DNA from: Mycolicibacterium confluentis | Lineage (GTDB): Bacteria > Actinomycetota > Actinomycetes > Mycobacteriales > Mycobacteriaceae | Reading direction: 5' to 3' | DNA: 64,000 bases | NCBI RefSeq assembly: GCF_010729895.1 | Contig: NZ_AP022612.1 | Location: 868,001 to 932,000 of the forward strand | Shown: piece after piece, positions 47,997 through 57,302 of the stretch | Position numbering within the stretch: position 1 is the first letter of the stretch | How the letters are laid out: every line of letters begins with the position of its first letter | Position numbers and translations under genes: made by a program | Notes under the pieces: generated by a model | The model's input: the letters and a program-made list of their open reading frames with translations, nothing else | The model's database searches: none | Told to the model about the DNA's origin: nothing

Positions 47997-48004
47997 GCAC
48001 AGCA

Positions 48005-49105
48005 GTGACCGGGCTAAAGGTGTCGGCGTCCCTGCCGGTCTTCCCGTGGGACACCCTCGCCGACGTCACCGCCAAGGCCCGATCGCACCCGGACGGCATC
48101 GTCGACCTGTCGGTCGGCACGCCTGTCGATCCGGTTGCCCCGCTCATCCAGGACGCCCTCGCGGCGGCCGCGTCCGCACCCGGTTACCCGACGACGGCGG
48201 GCACGCCCGCGCTGCGTCAGTCCGCCGTGGGTGCACTTCAGCGCCGGTACGGCATCACCGGACTGGAAGAGCATGCGGTGCTGCCGGTGATCGGCACCAA
48301 AGAGCTCATCGCCTGGTTGCCGACGCTGCTCGGCCTGGGCCGCGATGACCTGGTGGTCATCCCGGAGTTGGCGTATCCGACGTACGACGTCGGCGCGCGC
48401 CTCGCGGGTGCGCAGGTGCTGCCCGCCGATTCGCTGACTCAACTGGGTCCGCAGACACCGGCGCTGATCTTCATCAACTCACCGAGCAACCCGACCGGCA
48501 AGGTGCTGGGCGTCGACCACCTCCGCAAGGTGGTCGGCTGGGCCCGCGAGCGCGGCGTGATCGTCGCGTCCGACGAGTGCTACCTGGGCCTGGGCTGGGA
48601 CGCTCAACCGCTGTCGGTGCTGCACCCGTCGGTCTGCGACGGTGACCACACCGGACTGCTCGCGGTGCACTCGTTGTCCAAGACCTCGTCGCTGGCCGGC
48701 TACCGCGCCGGCTTCGTCGCGGGTGACCCGAAACTGGTCGCCGAACTCCTCGCGGTGCGCAAGCACGCCGGGATGATGGTGCCGACGCCCATCCAGGCCG
48801 CCATGGTCGCGGCCCTGGACGACGACGCCCACGAGGCGCATCAACGCTCGCTGTACGCGCGGCGCCGCGAGGCGCTGCTCCCGGCGATCCAGCGCGCCGG
48901 ATTCACGGTCGACGACTCCGAGGCGGGCCTCTACCTGTGGGCCACGCGCGGCGAACCGTGCCGTCAGACGCTGGCATGGTTGGCCGAGCGCGGCATCCTT
49001 GTTGCGCCCGGTGAGTTTTACGGCGCGCGCGGCGCCCAGCACGTCCGGATCGCGTTGACCGCGACAGACGAGCGCATCGACGCCGCAGTCGCCCGCCTGT
49101 CCTGA
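48005..49105 (+). CDS. dapC: Succinyldiaminopimelate aminotransferase DapC (class I/II PLP enzyme)
   Basis: A 366-residue PLP-dependent aminotransferase that makes N-succinyl-LL-diaminopimelate in lysine/peptidoglycan precursor synthesis. VDLSVGTPVDPVAPLIQDAL, the Asn of INSPSNPTGKVL, the Tyr of ELAYPTYDVGAR and the PLP Lys in VHSLSKTSSLAGYRAGFVAG are in place. GTG 48005 was chosen; the frame is open upstream through fdxC. The actinobacterial DapC subfamily (Rv1178) fits; the window also holds dapD and dapE of the same succinylase route. A less specific aminotransferase role cannot be excluded. Confidence 0.88.
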   Translation: MTGLKVSASLPVFPWDTLADVTAKARSHPDGIVDLSVGTPVDPVAPLIQDALAAAASAPGYPTTAGTPALRQSAVGALQRRYGITGLEEHAVLPVIGTKELIAWLPTLLGLGRDDLVVIPELAYPTYDVGARLAGAQVLPADSLTQLGPQTPALIFINSPSNPTGKVLGVDHLRKVVGWARERGVIVASDECYLGLGWDAQPLSVLHPSVCDGDHTGLLAVHSLSKTSSLAGYRAGFVAGDPKLVAELLAVRKHAGMMVPTPIQAAMVAALDDDAHEAHQRSLYARRREALLPAIQRAGFTVDDSEAGLYLWATRGEPCRQTLAWLAERGILVAPGEFYGARGAQHVRIALTATDERIDAAVARLS

Positions 49106-49123
49106 CTCCGTCCTGACGCCGGG

Positions 49124-50692
49124 TCAACCCGACGCGCGCAGGCTCAAGTCCAGCAGCAGTCGTGACTCCGGGTCGCCCAGCGACGTCCCCAGCACCTGCT
49201 CGATCCGACGTACCCGGTACCGCACGGTGTTGGGGTGCACGTGCAGTGCCTCGGCGGCGTCGGCCACATCACCGAAGCTGTCCAGATAGGTGCGCAGCGT
49301 CCGGGTCAACGTCGAATCCAACTGCTGGATCCGGGAATCCAGCAGCCGAGGATTGTCGGCCAGCCAGGTGACGATCTCGTCGAGCAGCACGGTGGTGCGT
49401 GCCTCCGCAGTCGAGCTCACCCGATCGATCGCGCCGGGATGCCGATCGCCACTGTCCAGCACGCGGTCGATGTCGACGCGGGCCGCCGCGACCTGACCGA
49501 GCCCGGCCAGCGACGCGGCCGTCACGGCCCGCAGATCCAGGCCCAACTCGGTCTTCAGGGAACTCACCACACCGCGGATCCACGACGTGACGGCCGCGGG
49601 TCGGCCCGCGTCGGGGAACACCACGTAGGCCCGCTGGCCGACGGACGCGACCACGGCGTCGCGGCGAAACGCGCTCGCGCTCAGCCCCAGAATGTCGCCC
49701 AGCCGAGCATGAGGCGCTGCGCACTGCACGCCGACGACCGCGGCCCGGCCGTCTTCGGCGATCCCGAGTTCCCGGGCCAGCGTGCCGAGGTCGTCGCCGC
49801 CCTCACGCAGTCCGAGCAGTTCGTGGGCCCGGACGGTGTGCATCGACGGTGTGCTCATCAGCCTCGTCATGATGCGTGCCGCGAGGACGGCGGCACCCCG
49901 CAGCACGTCGTCGGCGTCGTCGGCCAATGGACGGGACCCCTCCTGGACCCAGATCGTCCCCGCGAACGTCGGGGTCCGACGCTGGTCGACGTCGGGGCGG
50001 TGGACGCCGATCGCACGCCGAGGCCGCAGTCCCAGTTCCGGGCGTGCGGCCACCCGCACGACGCCGCTGCCCACGCGCAGTGCGTCGAAGATGCCCCACT
50101 GCGCGATCCACGCCAGGTGCTCGGGCGGCCCGGCGCGGCCCAGGATCGACAGCCGGCGCAGTTCGTCGGCCTCGTCGTTGGACGCCGAATACGCGAGCAC
50201 ATGCGACTGCGCGTCCTCGATGCTGACCATGCCGTGCGTCCGGTCGGCGATGGACTGTGCCAGGCCGAAGAGGTCGGTGCCGGAGTCGGACTGAGGGTCG
50301 GCGCGGTCGCCGTGATGCTCGAAGACATGGTTGACCAGGCGGTACAGCCGTTCCCATCGCGCGCGGGGGTCGACTGCGACGACGGCGACGCCCAGCGTCG
50401 CGGCCCGCTCGACGAGCGTCGATCCGGGCTCCTTGGCGAAGATCGCGGTGGGATGCCGTGCGGTGGCCTGCCGGTCCAGCCATCTCAGCGCCTCGGCCTC
50501 GGAGATGCCGAGGAGGAAGAACACGTCGGCCGACCCCGCCGCGAGCGCAAGGCCCAGGCGGACGTCGTCGGAGTCCAGCAGCGCGGCCGACGCCACCGGA
50601 AGATCGAGCCCGCGGGGCGCCTGCACCAGCGTGACCAGGGTCGCGTCCAGGGCCAACAGCAGTTGACCGAGGCTTACTCCCGTGACCCGCAT
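49124..50692 (-). CDS. pruC: PucR-family transcriptional activator of proline catabolism
   Basis: A 522-residue regulator. The N-terminal half is a PucR sensory region (LGQLLLALDATLVTLVQAPR, GTDLFGLAQSIADRTHGMVS), then a GGDEF-like domain, and the C-terminus has the PucR helix-turn-helix LDSFGDVADAAEALHVHPNT-VRYRVRRIEQVLG. It diverges from pruA and in mycobacteria the equivalent gene (Rv1186c; named PruC in M. smegmatis, from memory) activates pruAB in response to proline. ATG 50692 is used; the frame extends 300 codons further but crosses pruA. Confidence 0.88.
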   Translation of the reverse strand: MRVTGVSLGQLLLALDATLVTLVQAPRGLDLPVASAALLDSDDVRLGLALAAGSADVFFLLGISEAEALRWLDRQATARHPTAIFAKEPGSTLVERAATLGVAVVAVDPRARWERLYRLVNHVFEHHGDRADPQSDSGTDLFGLAQSIADRTHGMVSIEDAQSHVLAYSASNDEADELRRLSILGRAGPPEHLAWIAQWGIFDALRVGSGVVRVAARPELGLRPRRAIGVHRPDVDQRRTPTFAGTIWVQEGSRPLADDADDVLRGAAVLAARIMTRLMSTPSMHTVRAHELLGLREGGDDLGTLARELGIAEDGRAAVVGVQCAAPHARLGDILGLSASAFRRDAVVASVGQRAYVVFPDAGRPAAVTSWIRGVVSSLKTELGLDLRAVTAASLAGLGQVAAARVDIDRVLDSGDRHPGAIDRVSSTAEARTTVLLDEIVTWLADNPRLLDSRIQQLDSTLTRTLRTYLDSFGDVADAAEALHVHPNTVRYRVRRIEQVLGTSLGDPESRLLLDLSLRASG

Positions 50693-50728
50693 ATTGTCCG
50701 ATTCTACTAACACCGACGCTCTGGATTG

Positions 50729-50738
50729 GCTGATCAGC
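50729..50738. promoter_or_regulatory. Perfect 10-bp palindrome in the pruC-pruA promoter spacer
   Basis: GCTGATCAGC within the 84-bp space between the divergent starts. It may be part of a regulator site for PruC, but a palindrome this short is only suggestive. Confidence 0.25.
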
Positions 50739-50776
50739 TCACAGTTCGGTCGGTCATGTCGGGGATCGTTGACCCC

Positions 50777-52405
50777 ATGGATGCCATCTCCGACGTGCCG
50801 CTTCCCGCCAACGAACCGGTCCATGACTACGCCCCCGGGTCGCCCGAGCGCGATCGCCTGATCACCGCCTTGGACGAGCTCACCTCGGCTCCGATCGATC
50901 TCCCACATGTCATCGCCGGCCGGCGCCTGATGGGCGACGGTGCCCGCATCGACGTCGTCCAACCGCATCGCCACAGCGCCGTGCTGGGCACACTCACCAA
51001 CGCCGAGCACCGTGAGGCCGCAGACGCCGTGGACGCCGCGATGGCGGCCAAGGCGAACTGGGCCGCGATGCCCTTCGACGAACGCGCCGCGGTGTTCCTG
51101 CGCGCGGCCGACCTGCTGGCTGGGCCGTGGCGCGAGAAGATCGCAGCGGCGACCATGCTGGGCCAGTCGAAGACCGCCTATCAGGCCGAGATCGATGCGC
51201 CCTGCGAACTCGTCGACTTCTGGCGGTTCAATGTCGCTTTCGCCCGCCAGATTCTGGCGCAGCAGCCGATGAGTTCGCGCGGCGTGTGGAACCGCACCGA
51301 CTACCGGCCGCTCGATGGATTCGTCTACGCCATCACGCCGTTCAACTTCACCGCGATCGCGGGTAACCTGCCCACCGCACCCGCGCTGATGGGCAATACC
51401 GTGGTGTGGAAACCCTCGGTCACGCAGACGTTCTCGGCCTACCTGACCATGCAACTGCTCGAAGCCGCAGGCCTGCCGCCCGGCGTCATCAACCTCGTGG
51501 CCGGTGACGGTCTGGCGGTCTCCGAGGTGGTGCTGACGGATCCACGCCTCAGCGGAATCCACTTCACCGGGTCCACCGCGACCTTCCAGCATCTATGGCG
51601 GGAGGTCGGCACCAATATCGAGCGCTACCACAGCTATCCGCGTCTGGTCGGGGAGACCGGCGGCAAGGACTTCGTCGTGGCCCACTCGTCGGCACGGCCA
51701 GACGTGCTGCAGACCGCGCTGATTCGCGGTGCGTTCGACTATCAGGGGCAGAAGTGTTCGGCCGCTTCGCGCGCGTTCATCCCGCAGTCGGTGTGGCACG
51801 AGATGGGTGACGATTTCCTTGGTGCCACCGACGCGCTGGCCTACGGCGACGTCACCGATCTGCGCAATTACGGCGGCGCCCTGATCGACGAGCGGGCTTT
51901 CGCCAAGAACGTCAAGGCCATCGAGCGGGCCAAGGGTGCGGCGGGGGTGACGGTGGCCGCTGGCGGCGAGTATGACGAGAGCACAGGCTATTTCGTGCGT
52001 CCCACCGTGCTGCTGTCCGACGACCCGACGGATGAGGCGTTCTCCACCGAGTACTTCGGGCCGATCCTCGCGGTGCACGTGTATCCGGACGACAAGTTCG
52101 ACGAGATCCTGACGGTCGTCGACCAGGGGGCCAAGTATGCGCTGACCGGAGCGGTGATCGCCGACGACCGCGGGGCGGTGCTCACGGCGTCCGAACGCCT
52201 GCGGCACGCCGCGGGCAACTTCTACATCAACGACAAGCCCACCGGGGCGGTCGTCGGGCAACAACCATTCGGCGGATCGCGGGCCTCGGGCACCAACGAC
52301 AAAGCCGGCTCGGCGCTGAATCTGTTGCGCTGGACATCCGCGCGGTCCATCAAGGAGACGTTCGTGCCGGCCACGTCGCACCCCTACCCGCACATGGAGG
52401 TCTGA
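50777..52405 (+). CDS. pruA: 1-pyrroline-5-carboxylate dehydrogenase PruA (RocA)
   Basis: A 542-residue aldehyde dehydrogenase that oxidises glutamate semialdehyde (from P5C) to glutamate with NAD+. The catalytic Cys is in FDYQGQKCSAASRAF and the general-base Glu in VGETGGKDFVVA. NAD-binding segments include AITPFNFTAIAGNLPTAPAL and WKPSVTQTFSAYLT. ATG 50777 starts MDAISDVPLPANEPVHDYAP, matching Rv1187. An in-frame GTG at 50759 and earlier codons are unlikely. The last 3 nt before pruB's ATG leave no spacer, so the two form an operon. Confidence 0.95.
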   Translation: MDAISDVPLPANEPVHDYAPGSPERDRLITALDELTSAPIDLPHVIAGRRLMGDGARIDVVQPHRHSAVLGTLTNAEHREAADAVDAAMAAKANWAAMPFDERAAVFLRAADLLAGPWREKIAAATMLGQSKTAYQAEIDAPCELVDFWRFNVAFARQILAQQPMSSRGVWNRTDYRPLDGFVYAITPFNFTAIAGNLPTAPALMGNTVVWKPSVTQTFSAYLTMQLLEAAGLPPGVINLVAGDGLAVSEVVLTDPRLSGIHFTGSTATFQHLWREVGTNIERYHSYPRLVGETGGKDFVVAHSSARPDVLQTALIRGAFDYQGQKCSAASRAFIPQSVWHEMGDDFLGATDALAYGDVTDLRNYGGALIDERAFAKNVKAIERAKGAAGVTVAAGGEYDESTGYFVRPTVLLSDDPTDEAFSTEYFGPILAVHVYPDDKFDEILTVVDQGAKYALTGAVIADDRGAVLTASERLRHAAGNFYINDKPTGAVVGQQPFGGSRASGTNDKAGSALNLLRWTSARSIKETFVPATSHPYPHMEV

Positions 52406-52408
52406 GCC

Positions 52409-53374
52409 ATGACACGCCTCTTCGACACCCTGGCCCGACCCGCGATCCTGACCGCGAGCCATTCCCACGGCTTGAAGCGGTCTGCGGAACGGATCCCTCT
52501 GACCCGTCGGGTGGTGCAACGGTTCGTGCCGGGGGAGACGGTCGAGGACGTGCTCAGCGCCGTCGCGGACCTGCGGTACTCGGGGCGGATGGTCAGCATC
52601 GACCACCTCGGCGAGGATGTCATCGACACGGGCGCCGCCGACGCCAACGTGCAGGTCTACCTGAGGCTGTTGGACCTTCTGGGAGAACGGGGCGAGGCGA
52701 ATCCTGAAGGGGTTGCGCCGCTCGAGGTCTCGTTGAAGCTGTCGGCGCTGGGGCAGGCGCTGGACCGCGACGGTGAGAAGATCGCGCTGGAGAACGCCCA
52801 TCTGATCTGCACCCGGGCACGTGAAGTCGGGGCGTGGGTCACGGTCGACGCCGAGGACCACACCACGACGGACTCGACCCTGCTGATTGTGCGCGAACTG
52901 CGCGCCGACTTCCCGTGGCTGGGCACCGTCCTGCAGGCCTATCTGCGCCGCACCTACGGCGACTGTCAGGAGTTCGCGGCCTCCGGTGCCCGGATTCGAT
53001 TGTGCAAGGGCGCCTATGACGAACCGGCCGCTGTCGCCCACCGCAACCCCGATGAAGTCACGGCCAGCTATGTGCGCTGCCTGCGGGTGCTGATGGCCGG
53101 TTCTGGATACCCCATGGTCGCCTCACACGATCCGGCGGTGATCGATGCCGTGGCCGGTATTGCCCGTGAATGCGGGCGGGGAGCAGGGGATTTCGAGTAC
53201 CAGATGCTCTACGGCATCCGGGATGCCGAGCAGGTTCGTCTGGCCGACGCGGGCGCCAACATCCGCGTCTACGTGCCGTTCGGCACGCAGTGGTTCGGCT
53301 ACTTCATGCGGCGCCTGGCCGAGCGCCCCGCCAACCTGGCGTTCTTTGCGCGTGCGTTGGTGCAGCGGGGTTAG
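52409..53374 (+). CDS. pruB: Proline dehydrogenase PruB (monofunctional PRODH)
   Basis: A 321-residue FAD-dependent TIM-barrel enzyme that oxidises proline to P5C and passes electrons to the quinone pool. VSIDHLGEDVIDT, LEVSLKLSALGQALD, IRLCKGAYDEPAAVA and the end FGTQWFGYFMRRLAERPANL are typical of monofunctional PRODH. ATG 52409 is 3 nt after the pruA stop. Corresponds to Rv1188. Substrate channelling with PruA is likely from the operon arrangement. Its stop overlaps the opposing gene end by 3 bp. Confidence 0.95.
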   Translation: MTRLFDTLARPAILTASHSHGLKRSAERIPLTRRVVQRFVPGETVEDVLSAVADLRYSGRMVSIDHLGEDVIDTGAADANVQVYLRLLDLLGERGEANPEGVAPLEVSLKLSALGQALDRDGEKIALENAHLICTRAREVGAWVTVDAEDHTTTDSTLLIVRELRADFPWLGTVLQAYLRRTYGDCQEFAASGARIRLCKGAYDEPAAVAHRNPDEVTASYVRCLRVLMAGSGYPMVASHDPAVIDAVAGIARECGRGAGDFEYQMLYGIRDAEQVRLADAGANIRVYVPFGTQWFGYFMRRLAERPANLAFFARALVQRG

Positions 53375-53874
53375 GCCGGGTACGCGGCGACCGGCATCAC
53401 GACGCTGCCGCGGCAGGCTCCGGTGGAGATGTCGGTGTGCCAGATGCCGCGCAGCGACCCGTCAGGCTGTGGCGCGTAGAACGTGAACGACTGCGCCGGA
53501 CTCCACTGCGACTGGCTGGTGTCACCGCCGATTGAGCACTGCCACACCCACTCGTAGCTGGTCTTCCACTGCTGGCCGTCCCATGAGTAGCGCAACGGGT
53601 TGGGCACGGTCGGGTTCGAGGACGGCGGGCCGTCGGCCGTGGCGACGCACGCACCCGCGCCGCAACTGGTCGACAACGTGAAGACCGCGGCGAAGTCGGC
53701 CTCGCGCTGGCGGACCGCCGCGCTGGTGCCGCCCTTCTGCGAGGCATAGGTCACCATCGAATACCGCCCCATCCACGGCTGCCCCGCGGCCTGCGCCGGA
53801 GCCACTCCGATCAACGTCAACCCCGCGATGAGGCACAGGGCCATCACCGCACCGCGTGGGCGTCGGATGCGCAT
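53371..53874 (-). CDS. Secreted hypothetical protein
   Basis: A 167-residue exported protein. From ATG 53874, with GAGG 7 nt upstream, the signal peptide MRIRRPRGAVMALCLIAGLT ends near APAQA-AGQP. The mature domain has four Cys in about 130 residues (STSCGAGACVA, WQCSIGG, TGACRGSV), probably two disulfides, and a Trp-rich surface (WDGQQWKTSYEWVWQC). Resembles mycobacterial secreted proteins of unknown function; no catalytic motif. It is convergent with pruB and overlaps its stop. Confidence 0.8.
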   Translation of the reverse strand: MRIRRPRGAVMALCLIAGLTLIGVAPAQAAGQPWMGRYSMVTYASQKGGTSAAVRQREADFAAVFTLSTSCGAGACVATADGPPSSNPTVPNPLRYSWDGQQWKTSYEWVWQCSIGGDTSQSQWSPAQSFTFYAPQPDGSLRGIWHTDISTGACRGSVVMPVAAYPA

Positions 53875-54016
53875 CGTTTTCCTCGAATGATGTGGATTGG
53901 TCGGTGGTCCACCCAAGGTATCGACGGGGTCCGTCAATTCCCGAATCGCGACGCGGGGCATGACCAAGTCGTTATGGAGTCGATGCCCGGTCTTGGCGCA
54001 GGTGTTGCCGGCCGCG

Positions 54017-54772
54017 TCAGACCAGCGAATCGAGCGCCGTGATGATGCCGACGACGTCGGTGCTCTCGGCCCGACGAATCCGCCGCACCACCGTCCCGAT
54101 CGGCTCCGGAGGGTTTGCGATGACGCGGCCGAGGAGCTTGGTCCGGTTGTCCAACCCGTCGATGACGAGCGGCCGGATGGCACCCGGGACGTTCGACACC
54201 AGCGTGCCGGCGCGCCAGGCCTCGTCGCGCGCGATGTCCACGCTGAAGTTCAGCGCCAGCGCCACATCGGGCCCGCCGACCGCGGTCAGTTCGGCGAGCT
54301 TGGGTGAGAACTCCTCGACGGCTTTGCGGGCCAGCGGGATCAGGCTCGCCAGCACCTCGTTGATCTCGTCGAAGTCCGTGCGAAACCCCGGCAGAGCGGC
54401 GGGCTTGAACTCCGATCCCGTCACCACGCCAAGGTCCAGGTTGATGTGGGCGTTGATGCCCAGCAGCAGGTCCTGCAGGATGATCGTCTGGTCGGCTCGG
54501 GCCTGCTCGAAGGCGAACTGCCACGAGCGGCTCGTCCGTTGCCTGCGCTGGAACCGGTCGTAGGCGGCGAAGTAGGCATTGGCGAACTTCGCGTCGAACC
54601 GGGACATCCGCGGACCGTCCTCGAAGATGCCCAACTCGATCCCGTCCCTGACCCGCAGGGTCACCTGCCGGTAGAGCGCCGCGAAGTACCCCAGTGGGTC
54701 CCGTCGTCTCTTGGTGTCGGCGACGATCGTCGCCAGGATGTCGAGCACGTCCTCGATGTCCTTGGCCTGCAT
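54017..54772 (-). CDS. DUF5995 family protein
   Basis: A 251-residue helical protein without a signal peptide. Central segments ALYRQVTLRVRDGIELGIFE, NAYFAAYDRFQRRQRTSRSW, LGINAHINLDLGV and DFDEINEVLASLIP fit DUF5995. The HINLDLG motif is conserved and might be a metal or substrate site. ATG 54772 was chosen for the MQAKDIEDVLDIL start; the frame to 54823 adds a poor lead. Function unknown. Alone between a secreted protein gene and the Nudix gene. Confidence 0.78.
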   Translation of the reverse strand: MQAKDIEDVLDILATIVADTKRRRDPLGYFAALYRQVTLRVRDGIELGIFEDGPRMSRFDAKFANAYFAAYDRFQRRQRTSRSWQFAFEQARADQTIILQDLLLGINAHINLDLGVVTGSEFKPAALPGFRTDFDEINEVLASLIPLARKAVEEFSPKLAELTAVGGPDVALALNFSVDIARDEAWRAGTLVSNVPGAIRPLVIDGLDNRTKLLGRVIANPPEPIGTVVRRIRRAESTDVVGIITALDSLV

Positions 54773-54833
54773 GATGAACCACCCCCTATGTTGCACTGTG
54801 GCCGCGCCGTGGGGGTCTCGCACGCGTAGTCGA

Positions 54834-55376
54834 CTACGTGTCGTTGTCGAGAAGTCCCAGCAGCGTCCAGGCGGCCAGCGACTGCGCGTCGGTGATCTGG
54901 GAGGTGCGCATCATCGACTCGACCTGCTCGCGGGTGAACCACGCACAGCGCATGTCCTGCTCCTCGTGCTCGCGCTGCGGCGGGCCTTCGGTGATCCCGA
55001 GCGCCAGATACGCCCGGCCACGCTGACTGCTCATCCCCGGCGCGACGTCCAGCAGACCCAACTCGACCATCGTGGTCGCCGTCAGACCCGTCTCCTCGCG
55101 AAGTTCACGCGCGGCCAGATCGGCCGGCGCCATCTCAGCGCGCTCCGGCGCGGTGCCCTGCGGAAACTCCCAGCGACGCATGCCCAGGGGGTACCGGAAC
55201 TGCTCGACGAGCATGTACTGATCGTCGTGCCGCGCGATCACCAGCGCATAGTCCGGTTTGTCCACCACTCCGTAGATGCCGTGGCTGCCGTCGGGCCGGC
55301 GAATGGCGTCTTCGCGCACGGTCATCCATGCGTTGGAGTACACCGTGTCGGACTTGCACCGCTCGATGGGATCCAT
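54834..55376 (-). CDS. Nudix hydrolase (ADP-ribose pyrophosphatase-like)
   Basis: A 180-residue Nudix enzyme. The Nudix box begins EFPQGTAPERAEMAP and ends ARELREETGLT, keeping the catalytic REUxEE residues. YALVIARHDDQYMLVEQFRY is the usual N-terminal strand of ADP-ribose or related pyrophosphatases. It could hydrolyse ADP-ribose or a similar nucleoside diphosphate sugar. Start ATG 55376. It diverges from fadD36, 29 bp apart. Confidence 0.9.
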   Translation of the reverse strand: MDPIERCKSDTVYSNAWMTVREDAIRRPDGSHGIYGVVDKPDYALVIARHDDQYMLVEQFRYPLGMRRWEFPQGTAPERAEMAPADLAARELREETGLTATTMVELGLLDVAPGMSSQRGRAYLALGITEGPPQREHEEQDMRCAWFTREQVESMMRTSQITDAQSLAAWTLLGLLDNDT

Positions 55377-55405
55377 CGGGTCAGTATCGCGGTAGCGTCA
55401 CAGGC

Positions 55406-56812
55406 GTGCTGTTGGCTTCCTTGAACCCCGCTGCTGTGGCCGCCGGTGCCGACCTCGCCGACGCTGTGACGATCGGCGGCACCACGCTGAGCCGCAGTGA
55501 CCTCGTCGGCGCCGCGACGTCGGTCGCCGAACGCCTCGGCGGTGCCCGCCGAGTGGCCGTGCTCGCCACGCCGACCCCGGCCACCGTGCTGGCCGTGACG
55601 GGCTGCCTGATCGCCGGCGTGCCCTTCGTGCCGATTCCGGCCGACGTCGGCGTCACCGAACGCGCGCACATGCTCACCGACTCCGGTGCCCAGGCCTGGC
55701 TCGGGGAGCTGCCCGACGATCCCGGCGGACTGCCGCACATCCCCGTGCGCATGCACGCCCGGTCGTGGCACCGGTACGCCGAACCCTCGCCCAGTGCACT
55801 GGCCTACATCATGTACACCTCGGGCACCACGGGTCTGCCCAAGGGCGTCCAGACCACCCGCGCGGCCGTCGCCGCCGACATCGACGCGCTGGCCGAGGCG
55901 TGGCAGTGGAACGCGGACGACACACTGGTGCACGGACTTCCGCTGTTCCACGTGCACGGCCTGGTGCTGGGGCTGCTGGGCTCGCTGCGCATCGGCAACC
56001 GATTCGTGCACACCGGAAAGCCCACACCCGAGGCCTACGCCGCGGCGGGAGGCACGCTGTACTTCGGGGTGCCGACGGTCTGGTCGCGGGTGGTCGCCGA
56101 CCCCGACGCGGCCCGCGCCCTGTCGTCGGCGCGCCTGCTGGTGTCGGGCAGTGCGCCGCTGCCGGTGCCGGTGTTCGACAAGCTGACCGAACTCACCGGG
56201 CATGCGCCCGTGGAACGGTACGGCAGCACCGAATCGCTGATCACGCTGAGCACCCGCGTCGACGGTGAGCGTCGCCCGGGTTGGGTGGGGTTCCCCCTTC
56301 GGGGAGTCGAAACCCGCCTGGTGGACGACGCCGGTGAGCCCGTCCCACATGACGGGGAAACCATTGGCCACCTCCATGTTCGGGCGCCGATGCTGTTCAA
56401 GGGATACCTCAACCGGCCGGAGGCCACCGCCGAGGTGCTCGGTGACGACGGCTGGTACCGCACCGGGGACGTCGCCGTCATCGACGCGGAGGGGATGCAC
56501 CGCATCGTCGGACGCGAGTCGGTCGACCTGATCAAGACCGGCGGCTTTCGCGTGGGAGCCGGCGAGATCGAGACCGCGCTGTTGGAGCACCCGGGCGTGC
56601 GTGAAGCTGCGGTGGTCGGGATGCCCGACGCGGATCTGGGCCAGCGGATCGTCGCCTACGTCGTCGGGGATGCGTCCCCGGAGGAGCTGATCGACTATGT
56701 CGGGCAACAGCTTTCGGGGCATAAGCGGCCGCGTGAGGTGAGGATCGTCGCCGAGCTGCCGCGCAACGCGATGGGCAAGGTGCTCAAGAAGGAGTTGATG
56801 ACATGCCCCTGA
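55406..56812 (+). CDS. fadD36: Acyl-CoA synthetase FadD36
   Basis: A 468-residue AMP-forming acyl-CoA ligase. The P-loop-like AMP motif is YIMYTSGTTGLPKGVQTTRA and the second is ERYGSTESLITLS, with DGWYRTGDVAVID and GKVLKKELM giving the acylation Lys. GTG 55406 starts VTGVLLASLNPAAV, close to Rv1193 (FadD36). Similar short enzymes can act on malonate or methylmalonate, so the chain length is not certain. It overlaps the VOC gene by 10 nt. Confidence 0.9.
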   Translation: MLLASLNPAAVAAGADLADAVTIGGTTLSRSDLVGAATSVAERLGGARRVAVLATPTPATVLAVTGCLIAGVPFVPIPADVGVTERAHMLTDSGAQAWLGELPDDPGGLPHIPVRMHARSWHRYAEPSPSALAYIMYTSGTTGLPKGVQTTRAAVAADIDALAEAWQWNADDTLVHGLPLFHVHGLVLGLLGSLRIGNRFVHTGKPTPEAYAAAGGTLYFGVPTVWSRVVADPDAARALSSARLLVSGSAPLPVPVFDKLTELTGHAPVERYGSTESLITLSTRVDGERRPGWVGFPLRGVETRLVDDAGEPVPHDGETIGHLHVRAPMLFKGYLNRPEATAEVLGDDGWYRTGDVAVIDAEGMHRIVGRESVDLIKTGGFRVGAGEIETALLEHPGVREAAVVGMPDADLGQRIVAYVVGDASPEELIDYVGQQLSGHKRPREVRIVAELPRNAMGKVLKKELMTCP

Positions 56813-57150
56813 GGTTCAGCGAACTGTGCATCGACGCCCATGATCCCGCGGCGCTCGGGCACTGGTGGTCGCAGGCCCTGGACTGGCCGTCGGAGATCAC
56901 CGAGGACGGCGACGTCGCACTGCGCCCGCCCGGTGGAGCCCGGCCGCTGTGGCTGTTCCTGCCGGTCGACGATGAGAAGGTGGTCAAGAACCGCATCCAC
57001 TTCGACTTCACGCCCGACGATCAGGAGGCCGAGGTGGCGCGCTTGATCGGCTTGGGCGCCCGCCACGTCGACATAGGGCAGGGCGAGTCGAGTTGGGTTG
57101 TGCTCGCAGACCCCGAGGGCAACGAGTTCTGCATCCTCGCCGCTGAGTAG
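56803..57150 (+). CDS. VOC (glyoxalase-like) domain protein
   Basis: A 115-residue protein of glyoxalase/bleomycin-resistance fold: ELCIDAHDPAALGHWWSQAL, RIHFDFTPDDQEAEVARLIG and SSWVVLADPEGNEFCILAA. The metal-ligand positions of typical VOC enzymes (His in IDAHD, His in IHFDF, Glu in GNEFC) are present. Substrate unknown. ATG 56803 overlaps the fadD36 end by 10 nt, so the pair is coupled. Confidence 0.88.
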   Translation: MPLRFSELCIDAHDPAALGHWWSQALDWPSEITEDGDVALRPPGGARPLWLFLPVDDEKVVKNRIHFDFTPDDQEAEVARLIGLGARHVDIGQGESSWVVLADPEGNEFCILAAE

Positions 57151-57166
57151 CCAGCGGAGTAGCTCT

Positions 57167-57265
57167 TTCCCGCGTGCACCCCTTCCCGCGAGGCCTCACC
57201 TTCCCGCGAGTGTGCGTGTCTGTACGGTGACACGCCGCGTCAGGCGTACAAAGTGGGCCGCTCGC
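57167..57265. repeat. TTCCCGCG direct repeats and adjacent inverted repeat
   Basis: Three TTCCCGCG copies lie at 57167-57210. Immediately after, GCGAG (57206) pairs with CTCGC (57261), and TGTACG (57221-57226) with CGTACA (57245-57250). It lies between convergent VOC and BluB genes. The sequence resembles dispersed intergenic repeats of mycobacteria. Confidence 0.55.
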
Positions 57266-57302
57266 CAGAGACCCAGGGGACGCTCGGCGTCGTGAGAAGA
57301 GC

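Noticed and set aside
51593..53041. 482-codon minus-strand frame opposite pruA/pruB
   Set aside because: Arg/Gly/Asp-rich composition of an antisense shadow in high-GC DNA; the plus-strand genes are clearly real enzymes.
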